The position numbers were made by a program, and so were the translations under genes. Under the pieces are notes generated by a model, which searched no databases, was not told where the DNA came from, and saw only the letters and a program-made list of their open reading frames with translations. From Marinospirillum minutulum DSM 6287 (GTDB taxonomy: Bacteria; Pseudomonadota; Gammaproteobacteria; Pseudomonadales; Halomonadaceae), in the NCBI RefSeq assembly GCF_000422325.1, contig NZ_AULO01000013.1, positions 97,287 to 161,286 of the forward strand: 64,000 bases of DNA, in the 5' to 3' direction. Shown one piece after another: positions 8,449 to 16,951 of this stretch; position 1 is the first letter of the stretch; each line of letters opens with the position of its first letter.

Positions 8449-9329
8449 TTAGCCGCTACTTCGGCATGTTCTAATAAAAAATCGACAAAGGCGCGATCAG
8501 CAATAGACTGGTAGGCGCCTTTTTTCCAGGCAATAGACATATTAAGAAACACTCGCTCCTCAAAAGGAATGGCAACTAAATCAGGCTCATCTTTTAACAC
8601 CATTTTTAGAAAGACAGTAATACCAAAACCTTGGCGTACTATGGATTTAGTTAGAGGGATTAGATTAGATTCAAAAGCAACCTTAGGTGTAGAACCTGAT
8701 TTTTCACATACCCGATCAATAAACTCTCGATGAAAATAGCCTTCTTTAAAAAGTACCAGCTCTTCTTCAAAAAAGTCAGCAAAGCTAACCGACTTTTGTT
8801 CTGCAAAACGGTGGTCATGAGGAACACAAACAACCATTTCTTCCTGTAAAAAAGGCGCTGCTTCCAAATCTTTAGGCACTCGGTCAGCAACTATCACCCC
8901 AACGTCTAAATCACCTTCACGAATTTTTTTCTGAATGCTGCGTGTGCCGTCTTCAAAAACAGCAAGGTTCAAACTTTGGTGGCGATGTTTGAATGCCATA
9001 AGAATGGGTGGAAAATAATAGGAGCCAAGCATACTAGGGATACCAATGCGAACTTCACCTTTAGTTAAACCCCGTGCTTCATTAAGCGCCAGCTCCGCTG
9101 CTTCTACCTCATCTAAAATGCGACGCGCATGAACTAATAAGATAGCGCCTTCTGCGGTAGGTTTTACACGTTTTTCGCCACGGTCAAGCAGCGACAAACC
9201 CATCTGCTTTTCCATGTTTCTAATAGACATACTTACTGCGGGTTGTGCAACACCTAACCTTTCAGCGGCAAGGGTAAAACTACCTAGGTCAGCAACAGTA
9301 ACTAAATAACGTAGGGGACGAATATCCAT
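8445..9329 (-). CDS. LysR-family transcriptional regulator
   Basis: This 294-aa LTTR has an N-terminal winged helix (about residues 3-62: LRYLVTVADLGSFTLAAERLGVAQPAVS), a linker helix and a two-lobe periplasmic-binding-like effector domain from about residue 90 (GEVRIGIPSMLGSYYFPPIL). It is divergent from an MFS exporter gene with 92 bp between them, the usual arrangement for an LTTR controlling its neighbour (compare ynfL/ynfM). The effector is not predictable. Confidence 0.9.
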   Translation of the reverse strand: MDIRPLRYLVTVADLGSFTLAAERLGVAQPAVSMSIRNMEKQMGLSLLDRGEKRVKPTAEGAILLVHARRILDEVEAAELALNEARGLTKGEVRIGIPSMLGSYYFPPILMAFKHRHQSLNLAVFEDGTRSIQKKIREGDLDVGVIVADRVPKDLEAAPFLQEEMVVCVPHDHRFAEQKSVSFADFFEEELVLFKEGYFHREFIDRVCEKSGSTPKVAFESNLIPLTKSIVRQGFGITVFLKMVLKDEPDLVAIPFEERVFLNMSIAWKKGAYQSIADRAFVDFLLEHAEVAAN

Positions 9330-9421
9330 AACCTGACCTTATATTGAAGATTAATTATATGAATTTTGCTTATCCACTAAGGCTAAGTAAAGTAGTTTTT
9401 TTCTCTTTGCGGGCTTAACCA

Positions 9422-10618
9422 ATGATAGAAGCAAAATCACCAGCCTTCTGGCGTGCCACTTTAGCACTTTGCTGTGGCTCCTTCATGATTTTCAGTAATC
9501 TTTATGTGACCCAGCCGTTACTACCTGAGTTTCAACTGGCTTTTAATATTTCTACTTTAGAAGCCAATGCTTCCTTAGCGGTTGCTACCTTAATGCTGGG
9601 CTTCTCACTGTTAATCTATGGCCCCCTCTCAGATGCTTTAGGTAGGCGAGCAATTATGCTAGTCACTATGACAGGCACTTTAGTTATTACCTTTGCTTTA
9701 GCTTGGGTTCCTAACTACACCAGCTTGCTGGTTTTACGTGCAGTTCAAGGCTTTTTACTAGGTGGACTGCCTGCCGTAGCAATTGCTTATATGGGGGATG
9801 AGTTCAGTAAAAAAGCCATGGCTTTGGCGGTGGGTATTTACATTAGCGCGAATACGCTAGGGGGTATTAGCGGCAGGCTTTTCTCAGGTTTCATTGCTGA
9901 TGCGTTTAACTGGCGAGCTAGCTTTCTTTTTGCTGCTGGTTTGTCACTGGTTTGTGTGCTTATTGTTTGGTGGGCTTTGCCTAAATCTAAACATTTTCAA
10001 CCTGAGCAGCCCAAGTTAACTAAGATGGTAAAAGACTTATTCAACCACTTAAAAAACCCACTGTTAATTTCTGTCTATTTACTAGGCGGGCTTAATTTCT
10101 TTATTTTTATTAACCAATATAGCTATGTTACCTACTTGCTAGCGGGTGAGCCTTGGTTATTAAGCAGTAGCTTTTTAGGCATGTTATTTTTAACTTATTT
10201 AACTGGTACTTGGGCTGCTTCTATTTCAGGTAAGGTCGCCTTGGTGTTAGCACAACCCTTGTGCATGGCTTTAGGTATTCTATTCTTGATGTTAGGTAGT
10301 TTAGTTATGCTAATACCCAGTGTGTGGGCAATTATTGGAGGGTTGTTAATTAATAGCTTTGGTTTTTTCTTTTGTCATTCCAATATTACTAGCTGGGTTA
10401 GTCGCCAAGCACAAAACGCACGTGCCAGCGCTAGTGCACTTTACTTAGTGTTTTATTATATGGGAGCCAGTACCGGTGGTTTTTACTTAGATCCTTTCTG
10501 GCGGGCTTGGCATTGGCAGGGCGTTATTCTAGGTTCACTCTTAGTGTTTTTACTTACCCTAGGTATCAGTCTAGTGCTTTGGAAAAAAGATCCACGTACT
10601 TTGAGTGAGCTAGCTTGA
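9422..10618 (+). CDS. MFS transporter (YnfM-like drug/sugar efflux subfamily)
   Basis: This 398-aa protein has about 12 TM helices and the MFS loop 2-3 motif GPLSDALGRRAIMLVT (about residue 70-85). The second half has the equivalent layout and ends with a short cytoplasmic tail. The overall look, including LYVTQPLLPEF at the N-terminus, resembles the YnfM/arabinose-efflux group of proton-driven exporters. It is transcribed away from the LysR gene and probably regulated by it. Substrate unknown. It converges on the TauE-type permease gene with 8 bp between the stops. Confidence 0.88.
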   Translation: MIEAKSPAFWRATLALCCGSFMIFSNLYVTQPLLPEFQLAFNISTLEANASLAVATLMLGFSLLIYGPLSDALGRRAIMLVTMTGTLVITFALAWVPNYTSLLVLRAVQGFLLGGLPAVAIAYMGDEFSKKAMALAVGIYISANTLGGISGRLFSGFIADAFNWRASFLFAAGLSLVCVLIVWWALPKSKHFQPEQPKLTKMVKDLFNHLKNPLLISVYLLGGLNFFIFINQYSYVTYLLAGEPWLLSSSFLGMLFLTYLTGTWAASISGKVALVLAQPLCMALGILFLMLGSLVMLIPSVWAIIGGLLINSFGFFFCHSNITSWVSRQAQNARASASALYLVFYYMGASTGGFYLDPFWRAWHWQGVILGSLLVFLLTLGISLVLWKKDPRTLSELA

Positions 10619-10626
10619 AACCTTGG

Positions 10627-11388
10627 CTAGCCGAAAAAAGCAGACCAAATTAAACGCAGGGCTAGCAGGGTAAGAACCGTATTAATAACTAGGGCAAACC
10701 TTTGATTACTAAGTTTACTTAGTAGCCTCAAGCCTAGCCAAGTACCTAGTGCACCACTTGCTATCATTAAAACCATTAACCCTAACCAGTCTGCAAAAAC
10801 AAAACCTGCAGCACCAAAAACCAAGGCTTTGGGTAGGTGCTGAACACTCATAGCCGCAGCAAAGTTGGCTACCGTGCGAAAACGATCACCCTTATGCTGT
10901 TGCTTAACAAAAGCGGCAACCAAGGGACCTGTAGCACCAGCAAACATACTGATAAAAGTGGTAATAAGTGCTGCAAAAAAAGTACCTAAACGTCCTAAGG
11001 CTAAAGCAGGCACCTTAGGTCCCCAAGTTAAAAAGAGGATAAAACCGGCAATGGTTAGTTGTAAAAGCTGCAGCGGCAATTCAACTAAAAACAAGCTTGC
11101 TAAACCAGCACCTAAAAAAGCACCGGGAGTAAAAGCGGCTAGTAGCTTCCAATCAATGTCCTTAATTGTCATTACCGCACGGTTAAGGTTAGAGCCTAGC
11201 TGTACCATGCCGTGAACTGGAATAATTGCTGCTGGGGGAAGAATTATCGCCATAATGGCAAGCAATAGCACACCGCCACCCACACCAATACTGGCAGTGA
11301 TAGCTGAGGTAATGCCAGCAAAAATAATTAAAAGTAAACTACTGAAAGAACTGATTTGCTCAGGAAGGAGATACTCAAGGTAGGGCAT
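10627..11388 (-). CDS. TauE/SafE-family membrane permease
   Basis: This 253-aa integral membrane protein has seven to eight hydrophobic helices and the TauE/SafE pattern of two related halves with Gly-rich motifs (ITASIGVGGGVLLLAIMA near the N-terminus; SMFAGATGPLVAAFV in the middle). Family members export sulfite, sulfoacetate or other organosulfur anions. It follows the small lipoprotein gene by 3 bp on the same strand, so the two probably form an operon. The substrate is not identifiable here. Confidence 0.85.
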   Translation of the reverse strand: MPYLEYLLPEQISSFSSLLLIIFAGITSAITASIGVGGGVLLLAIMAIILPPAAIIPVHGMVQLGSNLNRAVMTIKDIDWKLLAAFTPGAFLGAGLASLFLVELPLQLLQLTIAGFILFLTWGPKVPALALGRLGTFFAALITTFISMFAGATGPLVAAFVKQQHKGDRFRTVANFAAAMSVQHLPKALVFGAAGFVFADWLGLMVLMIASGALGTWLGLRLLSKLSNQRFALVINTVLTLLALRLIWSAFFG

Positions 11389-11391
11389 TAA

Positions 11392-11730
11392 TTAAAGTCC
11401 AGCTAAACGCAAACAATCATGGTAATCGTCAAAACGGCGATCATAGTTCATATCTTTATCAGCAGAAGAAGGTAAACGAAACCCTAGGCTAACAATACCT
11501 GAACCGATTAAGGCATAGTCTGTTTCAGACTGTAAGCCTGTTTGTATTGAGCAGCCGAGCCGCTTTTGCTCGTAGGCCGATAACTTGTCTACATTGACAG
11601 GCTTCAAAAACTCGGCAAACTGTACGCCACTGCAACCACTTAACGGTAAAAGACTGAACAAGCAGCAAAAGCAAAAGATTTTACGCTCTGCTTTTAAACA
11701 AGCGGCTAGTCTTGCTAAAAAATTGACCAT
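11392..11730 (-). CDS. Small putative lipoprotein of unknown function
   Basis: This 112-aa protein has an N-terminal hydrophobic segment (CFCCLFSLLPLSGCSG) ending in a good lipobox, L-S-G-C, so the mature protein would start at the Cys near residue 33 and be lipid-anchored. The mature part has two further Cys (LGCSIQTG and DCLRLAGL) that could form a disulfide. I recognise no domain. It lies 3 bp upstream of the TauE-type permease gene and is probably co-transcribed. The Shine-Dalgarno sequence is weak, so the start is uncertain. Confidence 0.7.
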   Translation of the reverse strand: MVNFLARLAACLKAERKIFCFCCLFSLLPLSGCSGVQFAEFLKPVNVDKLSAYEQKRLGCSIQTGLQSETDYALIGSGIVSLGFRLPSSADKDMNYDRRFDDYHDCLRLAGL

Positions 11731-11813
11731 AAGGAATTAAAGCTTTTTTGGTAAGATTATTCGCGCATATTATCTTATTCATTGGTAAAGCTAAAGGTTA
11801 ATGGAGTAAAAAG

Positions 11814-12461
11814 ATGTTGAAGTTTGAAGTAGTTCCGGTTACACCTTTTGCACAAAACGCCACCTTAGTTTGGTGCGATGAAACATTAGAGGCTGCCATT
11901 ATTGATCCAGGCGGTGAAATTGACCGACTTTTAAAACATGTAGAAAACAAGCAACTAAAGCTAGTTAAAATTTTGTTAACTCACGGTCACATAGATCATG
12001 CTGGTGGTGCCGCTGATTTAAAAGCACGTTGTGGCATTCCAATTATTGGTCCACATAAAGATGATCAGTTTTGGCTAGATGGCTTAGGACAGCAAAGCCG
12101 TATGTTCAACTTCCCAGAAGCGCAATCTATCACACCCGACCAGTGGTTAAATGACGGTGATCAAATAGGGTTAGGAAAGTCTATTTTGCAAGTTTTACAC
12201 TGCCCAGGGCATACACCTGGGCATGTAGTTTTTTATGACCAAAAAAGCAACATGGCTCAGGTGGGCGATGTACTTTTTGCTGGTTCTATAGGCCGAACTG
12301 ACTTTCCTAAAAGCAATCACCAAGATTTGATTAGCTCAATTAAAACAAAGCTTTTTCCTTTGGGTGATCAAGTGCAATTTATTCCTGGCCATGGACCTAA
12401 TTCAACTTTTGGTGAAGAAAAACGCAGCAACCCTTTTGTTGGTAGCAAGCAGTTTGGCTAG
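11814..12461 (+). CDS. Metallo-beta-lactamase-fold hydrolase (glyoxalase II-like, YcbL type)
   Basis: This 215-aa protein has the zinc-binding motif THGHIDHAGG (about residue 58-67), a further His in LHCPGHTPGHVV, the Asp in VGDVLFAGSIGRTDFP and the final IPGHGP His. Together these are the complete two-metal set of the family. The size and GRTDFP motif match the YcbL/short glyoxalase II group, which hydrolyses thioesters such as S-lactoylglutathione. The substrate is not proven. The gene ends 2 bp before the end of the convergent LpxR-like gene. Confidence 0.88.
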   Translation: MLKFEVVPVTPFAQNATLVWCDETLEAAIIDPGGEIDRLLKHVENKQLKLVKILLTHGHIDHAGGAADLKARCGIPIIGPHKDDQFWLDGLGQQSRMFNFPEAQSITPDQWLNDGDQIGLGKSILQVLHCPGHTPGHVVFYDQKSNMAQVGDVLFAGSIGRTDFPKSNHQDLISSIKTKLFPLGDQVQFIPGHGPNSTFGEEKRSNPFVGSKQFG

Positions 12462-12463
12462 TT

Positions 12464-13459
12464 TTAGTAATAATAAGATAGGTTAAGCGAGCCAAATACA
12501 TCTCGTTTAGCCTGTCCTTTAAATTCAATAGAACGAGTAACTGCTGTCCAGGCTAGCCTTACCTTTTCATAACTAACAGCCCCACCAATAAAAAAATCAT
12601 CAACATTTTTATATTTTTCTATGCTTGGGCCATCACGAAATACTGGACCATCTAAAAAAAGGTTGTAATGCATATAGCGGTACTCCATACCCACGACTAG
12701 ATACCAATTCCATGGGTGACCAGGTAAAAAGTAACTTGATCCTGGGTAGTTAGGCTGAATAGATGGCGGGCCATAATCCTGCCTTAAATCAGGGCCTAAA
12801 CGTAGAGTAAAGCCAAGGCTGCTATAGGTGTAAGGTGAACCTAATGCCAAACTAAATAAAGGTGACCACTCTAACTCATAAGCATCTGAAAGCTGCTGAT
12901 AAACTTGCCATTTTCTAAAATAATGCAAATTAAAAGTTGTTTCATTACCTATTTGGTACTGCCACCCGCCAGGCTCTGGCGAACCTATCAGTTCGTGGAG
13001 TTTTTTCTGCCCCCACTCACCACCGGATGCAGGACCTACCTGCCCCAAGGTAATATTCAGCTTATCCCCTACCTTTATAAAGCTATCTAGCCGCTTAGGT
13101 TTACGCATAATGGCAAAGCTAGCAAAGGTATGCCCTGCCCAAGGGCGCTCGTCGGGCAAGGGCTGGTTAGCTTCAAAGTCTTTTGGTGTAAAGATGGTAT
13201 TGCCAATTGAATATTCTAATGCAACCTTATCTGGAACAACCTTTAACCCTAAATCATTCATTACTGAAATAGCCCAGTCTGGAGCGGGTTTTAACGGAAA
13301 GTAACTCAGTAAAATACCGCTAGTGTAATGCCTGTCGAAACCTACAAATGCATCATTTTCAACTTGCAAACTTACTATACCTTTAGCTTCTGCATTAGCC
13401 TCGAGAGCCAGCAAACACCAACAGCCTAATAAAAGGAAATTCAATCCTCTAGCCAACAT
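12464..13459 (-). CDS. Lipid A deacylase LpxR-family outer-membrane protein
   Basis: This 331-aa protein has an N-terminal signal peptide (LNFLLLGCWCLLALEANA) and a predicted 12-strand beta-barrel. The start of the mature protein carries the family signature VENDAFVGFDRHYTSGILLS, whose Asn-Asp and Ser/His residues form the Ca2+-dependent active site in LpxR. LpxR removes the 3'-acyloxyacyl group of lipid A in the outer membrane. The closing Tyr-Tyr end (SLNLSYYY) is typical of a barrel C-terminal strand. It is upstream of and divergent from the YCF48/RND pair. Activity is inferred from the family (DUF2219). Confidence 0.85.
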   Translation of the reverse strand: MLARGLNFLLLGCWCLLALEANAEAKGIVSLQVENDAFVGFDRHYTSGILLSYFPLKPAPDWAISVMNDLGLKVVPDKVALEYSIGNTIFTPKDFEANQPLPDERPWAGHTFASFAIMRKPKRLDSFIKVGDKLNITLGQVGPASGGEWGQKKLHELIGSPEPGGWQYQIGNETTFNLHYFRKWQVYQQLSDAYELEWSPLFSLALGSPYTYSSLGFTLRLGPDLRQDYGPPSIQPNYPGSSYFLPGHPWNWYLVVGMEYRYMHYNLFLDGPVFRDGPSIEKYKNVDDFFIGGAVSYEKVRLAWTAVTRSIEFKGQAKRDVFGSLNLSYYY

Positions 13460-13627
13460 TAATGCAACCTCTTCTGCCTTTTATTTGTGCATTGTAATGT
13501 ATTGTTAGACTTTGTGGTCTAAAAATAACTCAGCAAAACCCTACTCATTTAAAACGATCGTTTGTCTGATGTGCAACTTGGTGCTAAAGTTAGTTTTCAT
13601 CAGCAAATAAAAACAATGGAGATTGCT

Positions 13628-14599
13628 ATGGCTTCGAGTTACTGGTCTTCTCGACTGCAAATGACTTACCTTTTACTGGCGTTAATCCTCTACGCACCCT
13701 TCCTTGTTGCAGACTCTGCCTTAGTTAGGCCAGCACTTAAATCTGAGTTGGTCACTCAATCTCTACTGCTTGATATTACTACTGCTGGAAATCGATTAGT
13801 TGCTGTAGGTGAACGAGGACACATCATTTACCGTGATTTAGACAAAGCATGGCAGCAGGCTCAAGTACCAGTGACCAGTCAGCTAACCAGTGTTTACTTT
13901 CCTACACCCCAAGTGGGCTTTGCTGTAGGGCACGAAGCGATGATTTTACGAAGCGAAGATGCGGGTGCTAGCTGGCAATTAATTCATCACGATCTTGAAG
14001 AAGCGCCGCTTTTAGATGTTTATTTCACTTCTGAACAAAAAGGTTTTGTAGTGGGGGGTTATGGATTACTGCTTACAACCAAGGATTCAGGCAAAACTTG
14101 GCAGAGCTTAATGGATGATTTACCTAACCCCGAGGGTTATCACAACAATGCCATTACCCAAGACATAAAAGGCAACCTATTTATTGCCGGTGAGCGTGGC
14201 AGCGTCTATCGCTCAACCAATGGTGGTACTAGGTGGGAAGCTTTACAGTTAGATTACGATGGGTCATTTTTTGGTATAACTACCACCCCAGCCGGACAAG
14301 TCATTGCCAGCGGTTTGCGAGGTAATTTATTTATGAGTTTAGATTCCGGTGACTCATGGCAAGCCATTCAACACCCAGGGGAACAAACCTTAAATACTGG
14401 CCTAGTGTTAGAGGATAATCAGCTTGTTCTTTTAGGTCAAAATGGTGAGTACTTAACTGGTCCTGCTCAAGCACTTAACTTACACACTCTGCCAGGACGC
14501 TACTCTTTATTAGCAGCAGCACGCCAAGGCAAAGAAATTATTGCTGTAGGGCGTGGTGGTCTACACAACCTGCCCTTACCTGAAACCTTGGGTCGATAA
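13628..14599 (+). CDS. YCF48-related beta-propeller protein (photosystem II assembly factor-like), exported
   Basis: The protein is about 323 aa from the ATG at 13628, chosen because GGAG lies 6 bp upstream; earlier in-frame TTG (13562) and ATG (13616) starts lack this. A signal peptide (MTYLLLALILYAPFLVADS) is followed by repeated BNR/YCF48 blades with S-x-D-x-G-x-x-W motifs (SEDAGASWQ, TKDSGKTWQ, STNGGTRWE, SLDSGDSWQ). In proteobacteria such proteins sit in the periplasm next to RND/MMPL exporters, as here (12 bp to the next gene). They probably act as an accessory to the transporter. The function is not established. Confidence 0.85.
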   Translation: MASSYWSSRLQMTYLLLALILYAPFLVADSALVRPALKSELVTQSLLLDITTAGNRLVAVGERGHIIYRDLDKAWQQAQVPVTSQLTSVYFPTPQVGFAVGHEAMILRSEDAGASWQLIHHDLEEAPLLDVYFTSEQKGFVVGGYGLLLTTKDSGKTWQSLMDDLPNPEGYHNNAITQDIKGNLFIAGERGSVYRSTNGGTRWEALQLDYDGSFFGITTTPAGQVIASGLRGNLFMSLDSGDSWQAIQHPGEQTLNTGLVLEDNQLVLLGQNGEYLTGPAQALNLHTLPGRYSLLAAARQGKEIIAVGRGGLHNLPLPETLGR

Positions 14600-14610
14600 G
14601 GACTATCTTT

Positions 14611-16926
14611 ATGAATAAAAAACAAGCTCCCCTAATCGAAAATACCTTTTTTAACTTTCGACCTATCTGGTTAGTCTTCTTTTTAGTATTAACCTTTTTT
14701 TTAGGCTACCAAGCAATTCAAGTAAAACCTGAAGCCAGCTTTGAAAAGCTTATTCCGCTTTCTCACCCCTACATAGAAAACTTTATGGATCGCCAAGATG
14801 ACTTGCGCGGTCTTGGTAATGCCGTTCGTATTGTGGTAACAGCCAAACAAGAAGGCGCTGATATTTTTAGTGCTGAATATATGCAGCGCTTACAAGATGT
14901 TTATGAAGAGATTCGTTATTTAGAAGGTGTTGACCAGTCAGCTGTTAGGTCTTTATGGGACCCAGCTGTGCGCTGGACTCAGGTAACAGAAGAAGGCTTT
15001 GAAGGTGGTACGGTTATTCCTGATACCTACGACGGTAGCCCAGCCAGCCTAGAAGAGCTGCGTGAAAACCTGCTTAAATCGGGTCAGGTTGGCATTATGA
15101 TTGCCAACGATTTTCGCTCAACCATTGTTGTAGCGCCATTATTAGAAATGGTTGATGGCAAACCGCTCGACTACCAAGCCTTCTCTGCTGCTTTAGAAGA
15201 AGTACGTAACCAGTTTAGTGATGAACAGTTTGATGTGCGCATTATTGGCTTTGCTAAGCTTATTGGTGACTTGATTGATGGTGCAACGCAAGTTGGTTTC
15301 TTCTTTTTAGTTGCACTACTAATCACCTTTGTTTTGCTCTTCCTTTATTCGCGTTGCATTAAAAGTGCTTTAATCTCTTTATTGTGTTCCGTCGTTGCGG
15401 TTACTTGGCAGTTAGGTCTGCTTAACCTTTTGGGCTACGGCTTAGACCCCTATTCCATGCTAGTACCCTTTTTAGTTTTTGCTATCGCTGTTTCGCATGG
15501 TGTTCAAGTAATCAATGCCATGGCAATAGAAGCCTCTTTTGGTCACGATCGCATTACTGCAGCTCGCCTAGCCTTCCGTGGTTTATACATAGCCGGTATT
15601 TTAGCTTTGGTGTCAGATGCCATAGGTTTTATGACCCTGCTATTTATAGATATTCAAGTTATTCAAGAGCTTGCCGTTGCTGCCTCCTTAGGTGTAGCGG
15701 TTATTATTCTGACTAACTTAATTCTCTTACCTTTACTGATGTCTTATTTAGGTGTCAGCCTAACCAGCATTATGCGTGCTAAAAATAAGCGCTTAGAACA
15801 CTCACCCGTTTGGCACCGCTTGTCATTTTTTACTCATGCCAAGGTTGCACCCTGGTCTTTAGCTGCCGCTTTACTCTTAGGTATTTTTGGCTTTATAGCC
15901 AGTGCCGACTTAAAAATTGGTGACCTAGATAAAGGCGCACCCGAGTTACGCCCCGATTCACGTTACAACCTAGATAACGCCTATGTTACTGACAACTACG
16001 CCACCAGTGCCGATGTATTGGTCGTTATGGTAGAAACACCTGAACAGGGTTGTGTAGGTTATGAAGCCTTAGAAGCTGTTGATAGGCTTGAATGGCAAAT
16101 GCAAAATGTAGCGGGCGTGCAAGGCACCTTGTCACCTGCTTACATTACCAAACGAGTAATTGCAGGCTTTAATGAAGGTAATTTGAAGTGGGAAACCCTT
16201 GCTCGCAATCAGTTTGTGCTTAACCAAGCCATGAGTAATCTACCTGCTGGCATGATAAATAACCGCTGCGATCTTTTACCCGTCATTCTTTATTTAGAAG
16301 ACCATAAAGCAAATACCTTGGTTGAAGTGACCAAGGCGGTAGAAAACTTTGCTATTGAAAACAACTCTGAGCACGCGCGCTTTATGCTAGCGGCGGGTAG
16401 TGCGGGTATTGAAGCGGCTACCAACGAAGAAATTGCCCGTGCACAAACCTTTATGCTGATTTTTGTTTATGCCGTTGTGGCTTCGCTAGTATTTATTACC
16501 TTCCGCTCTTGGCGTGCCGTGGTATGTATTGTGGCACCACTTGGCTTAACCTCAGTGCTTTGTCAGGCACTTATGGCGCAACTGGGCATAGGTGTAAAGG
16601 TGGCAACGCTACCGGTTATTGCTTTAGGTGTGGGCATAGGTGTGGATTACGGCATTTATATTTACTCACGCCTACGCCAATACCTAGGTGAAGGTAAAAG
16701 CTTACAAGATGCCTATTATCATACGCTGCGCTCTACAGGTAAGGCAGTTAGCTTCACTGGTTTAACCCTAGCAATAGGCGTGGGTACTTGGGTTTTCTCA
16801 CCCATTAAGTTCCAAGCAGATATGGGCATTTTGCTTACCTTCATGTTCTTGTGGAATATGATTGGCGCACTTTGGCTGCTACCTGCTTTTGCTCACTACC
16901 TACTTAAAGACCCATCCAAAGCTTAG
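14611..16926 (+). CDS. RND-superfamily (MMPL/SSD-type) exporter
   Basis: This 771-aa inner-membrane protein has a TM helix near residue 20, a large periplasmic loop (about 40-225), five to six TM helices (about 225-385, with SHGVQVINAMAIE typical of SSD/MMPL proteins), a second loop (about 430-610) and six more TM helices (about 615-765, with GVGIGVDYGIYIYSRLRQY). This is the HAE3/MMPL layout, shorter than tripartite RND pumps. Such proteins move lipids or hydrophobic compounds. It is co-directional with the YCF48-like gene. The DUF1329/DUF1302 partners often found with such pairs in Pseudomonas are absent nearby. Confidence 0.88.
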   Translation: MNKKQAPLIENTFFNFRPIWLVFFLVLTFFLGYQAIQVKPEASFEKLIPLSHPYIENFMDRQDDLRGLGNAVRIVVTAKQEGADIFSAEYMQRLQDVYEEIRYLEGVDQSAVRSLWDPAVRWTQVTEEGFEGGTVIPDTYDGSPASLEELRENLLKSGQVGIMIANDFRSTIVVAPLLEMVDGKPLDYQAFSAALEEVRNQFSDEQFDVRIIGFAKLIGDLIDGATQVGFFFLVALLITFVLLFLYSRCIKSALISLLCSVVAVTWQLGLLNLLGYGLDPYSMLVPFLVFAIAVSHGVQVINAMAIEASFGHDRITAARLAFRGLYIAGILALVSDAIGFMTLLFIDIQVIQELAVAASLGVAVIILTNLILLPLLMSYLGVSLTSIMRAKNKRLEHSPVWHRLSFFTHAKVAPWSLAAALLLGIFGFIASADLKIGDLDKGAPELRPDSRYNLDNAYVTDNYATSADVLVVMVETPEQGCVGYEALEAVDRLEWQMQNVAGVQGTLSPAYITKRVIAGFNEGNLKWETLARNQFVLNQAMSNLPAGMINNRCDLLPVILYLEDHKANTLVEVTKAVENFAIENNSEHARFMLAAGSAGIEAATNEEIARAQTFMLIFVYAVVASLVFITFRSWRAVVCIVAPLGLTSVLCQALMAQLGIGVKVATLPVIALGVGIGVDYGIYIYSRLRQYLGEGKSLQDAYYHTLRSTGKAVSFTGLTLAIGVGTWVFSPIKFQADMGILLTFMFLWNMIGALWLLPAFAHYLLKDPSKA

Positions 16927-16951
16927 ATTTTAAAAATTAGGCTTTATAAGA

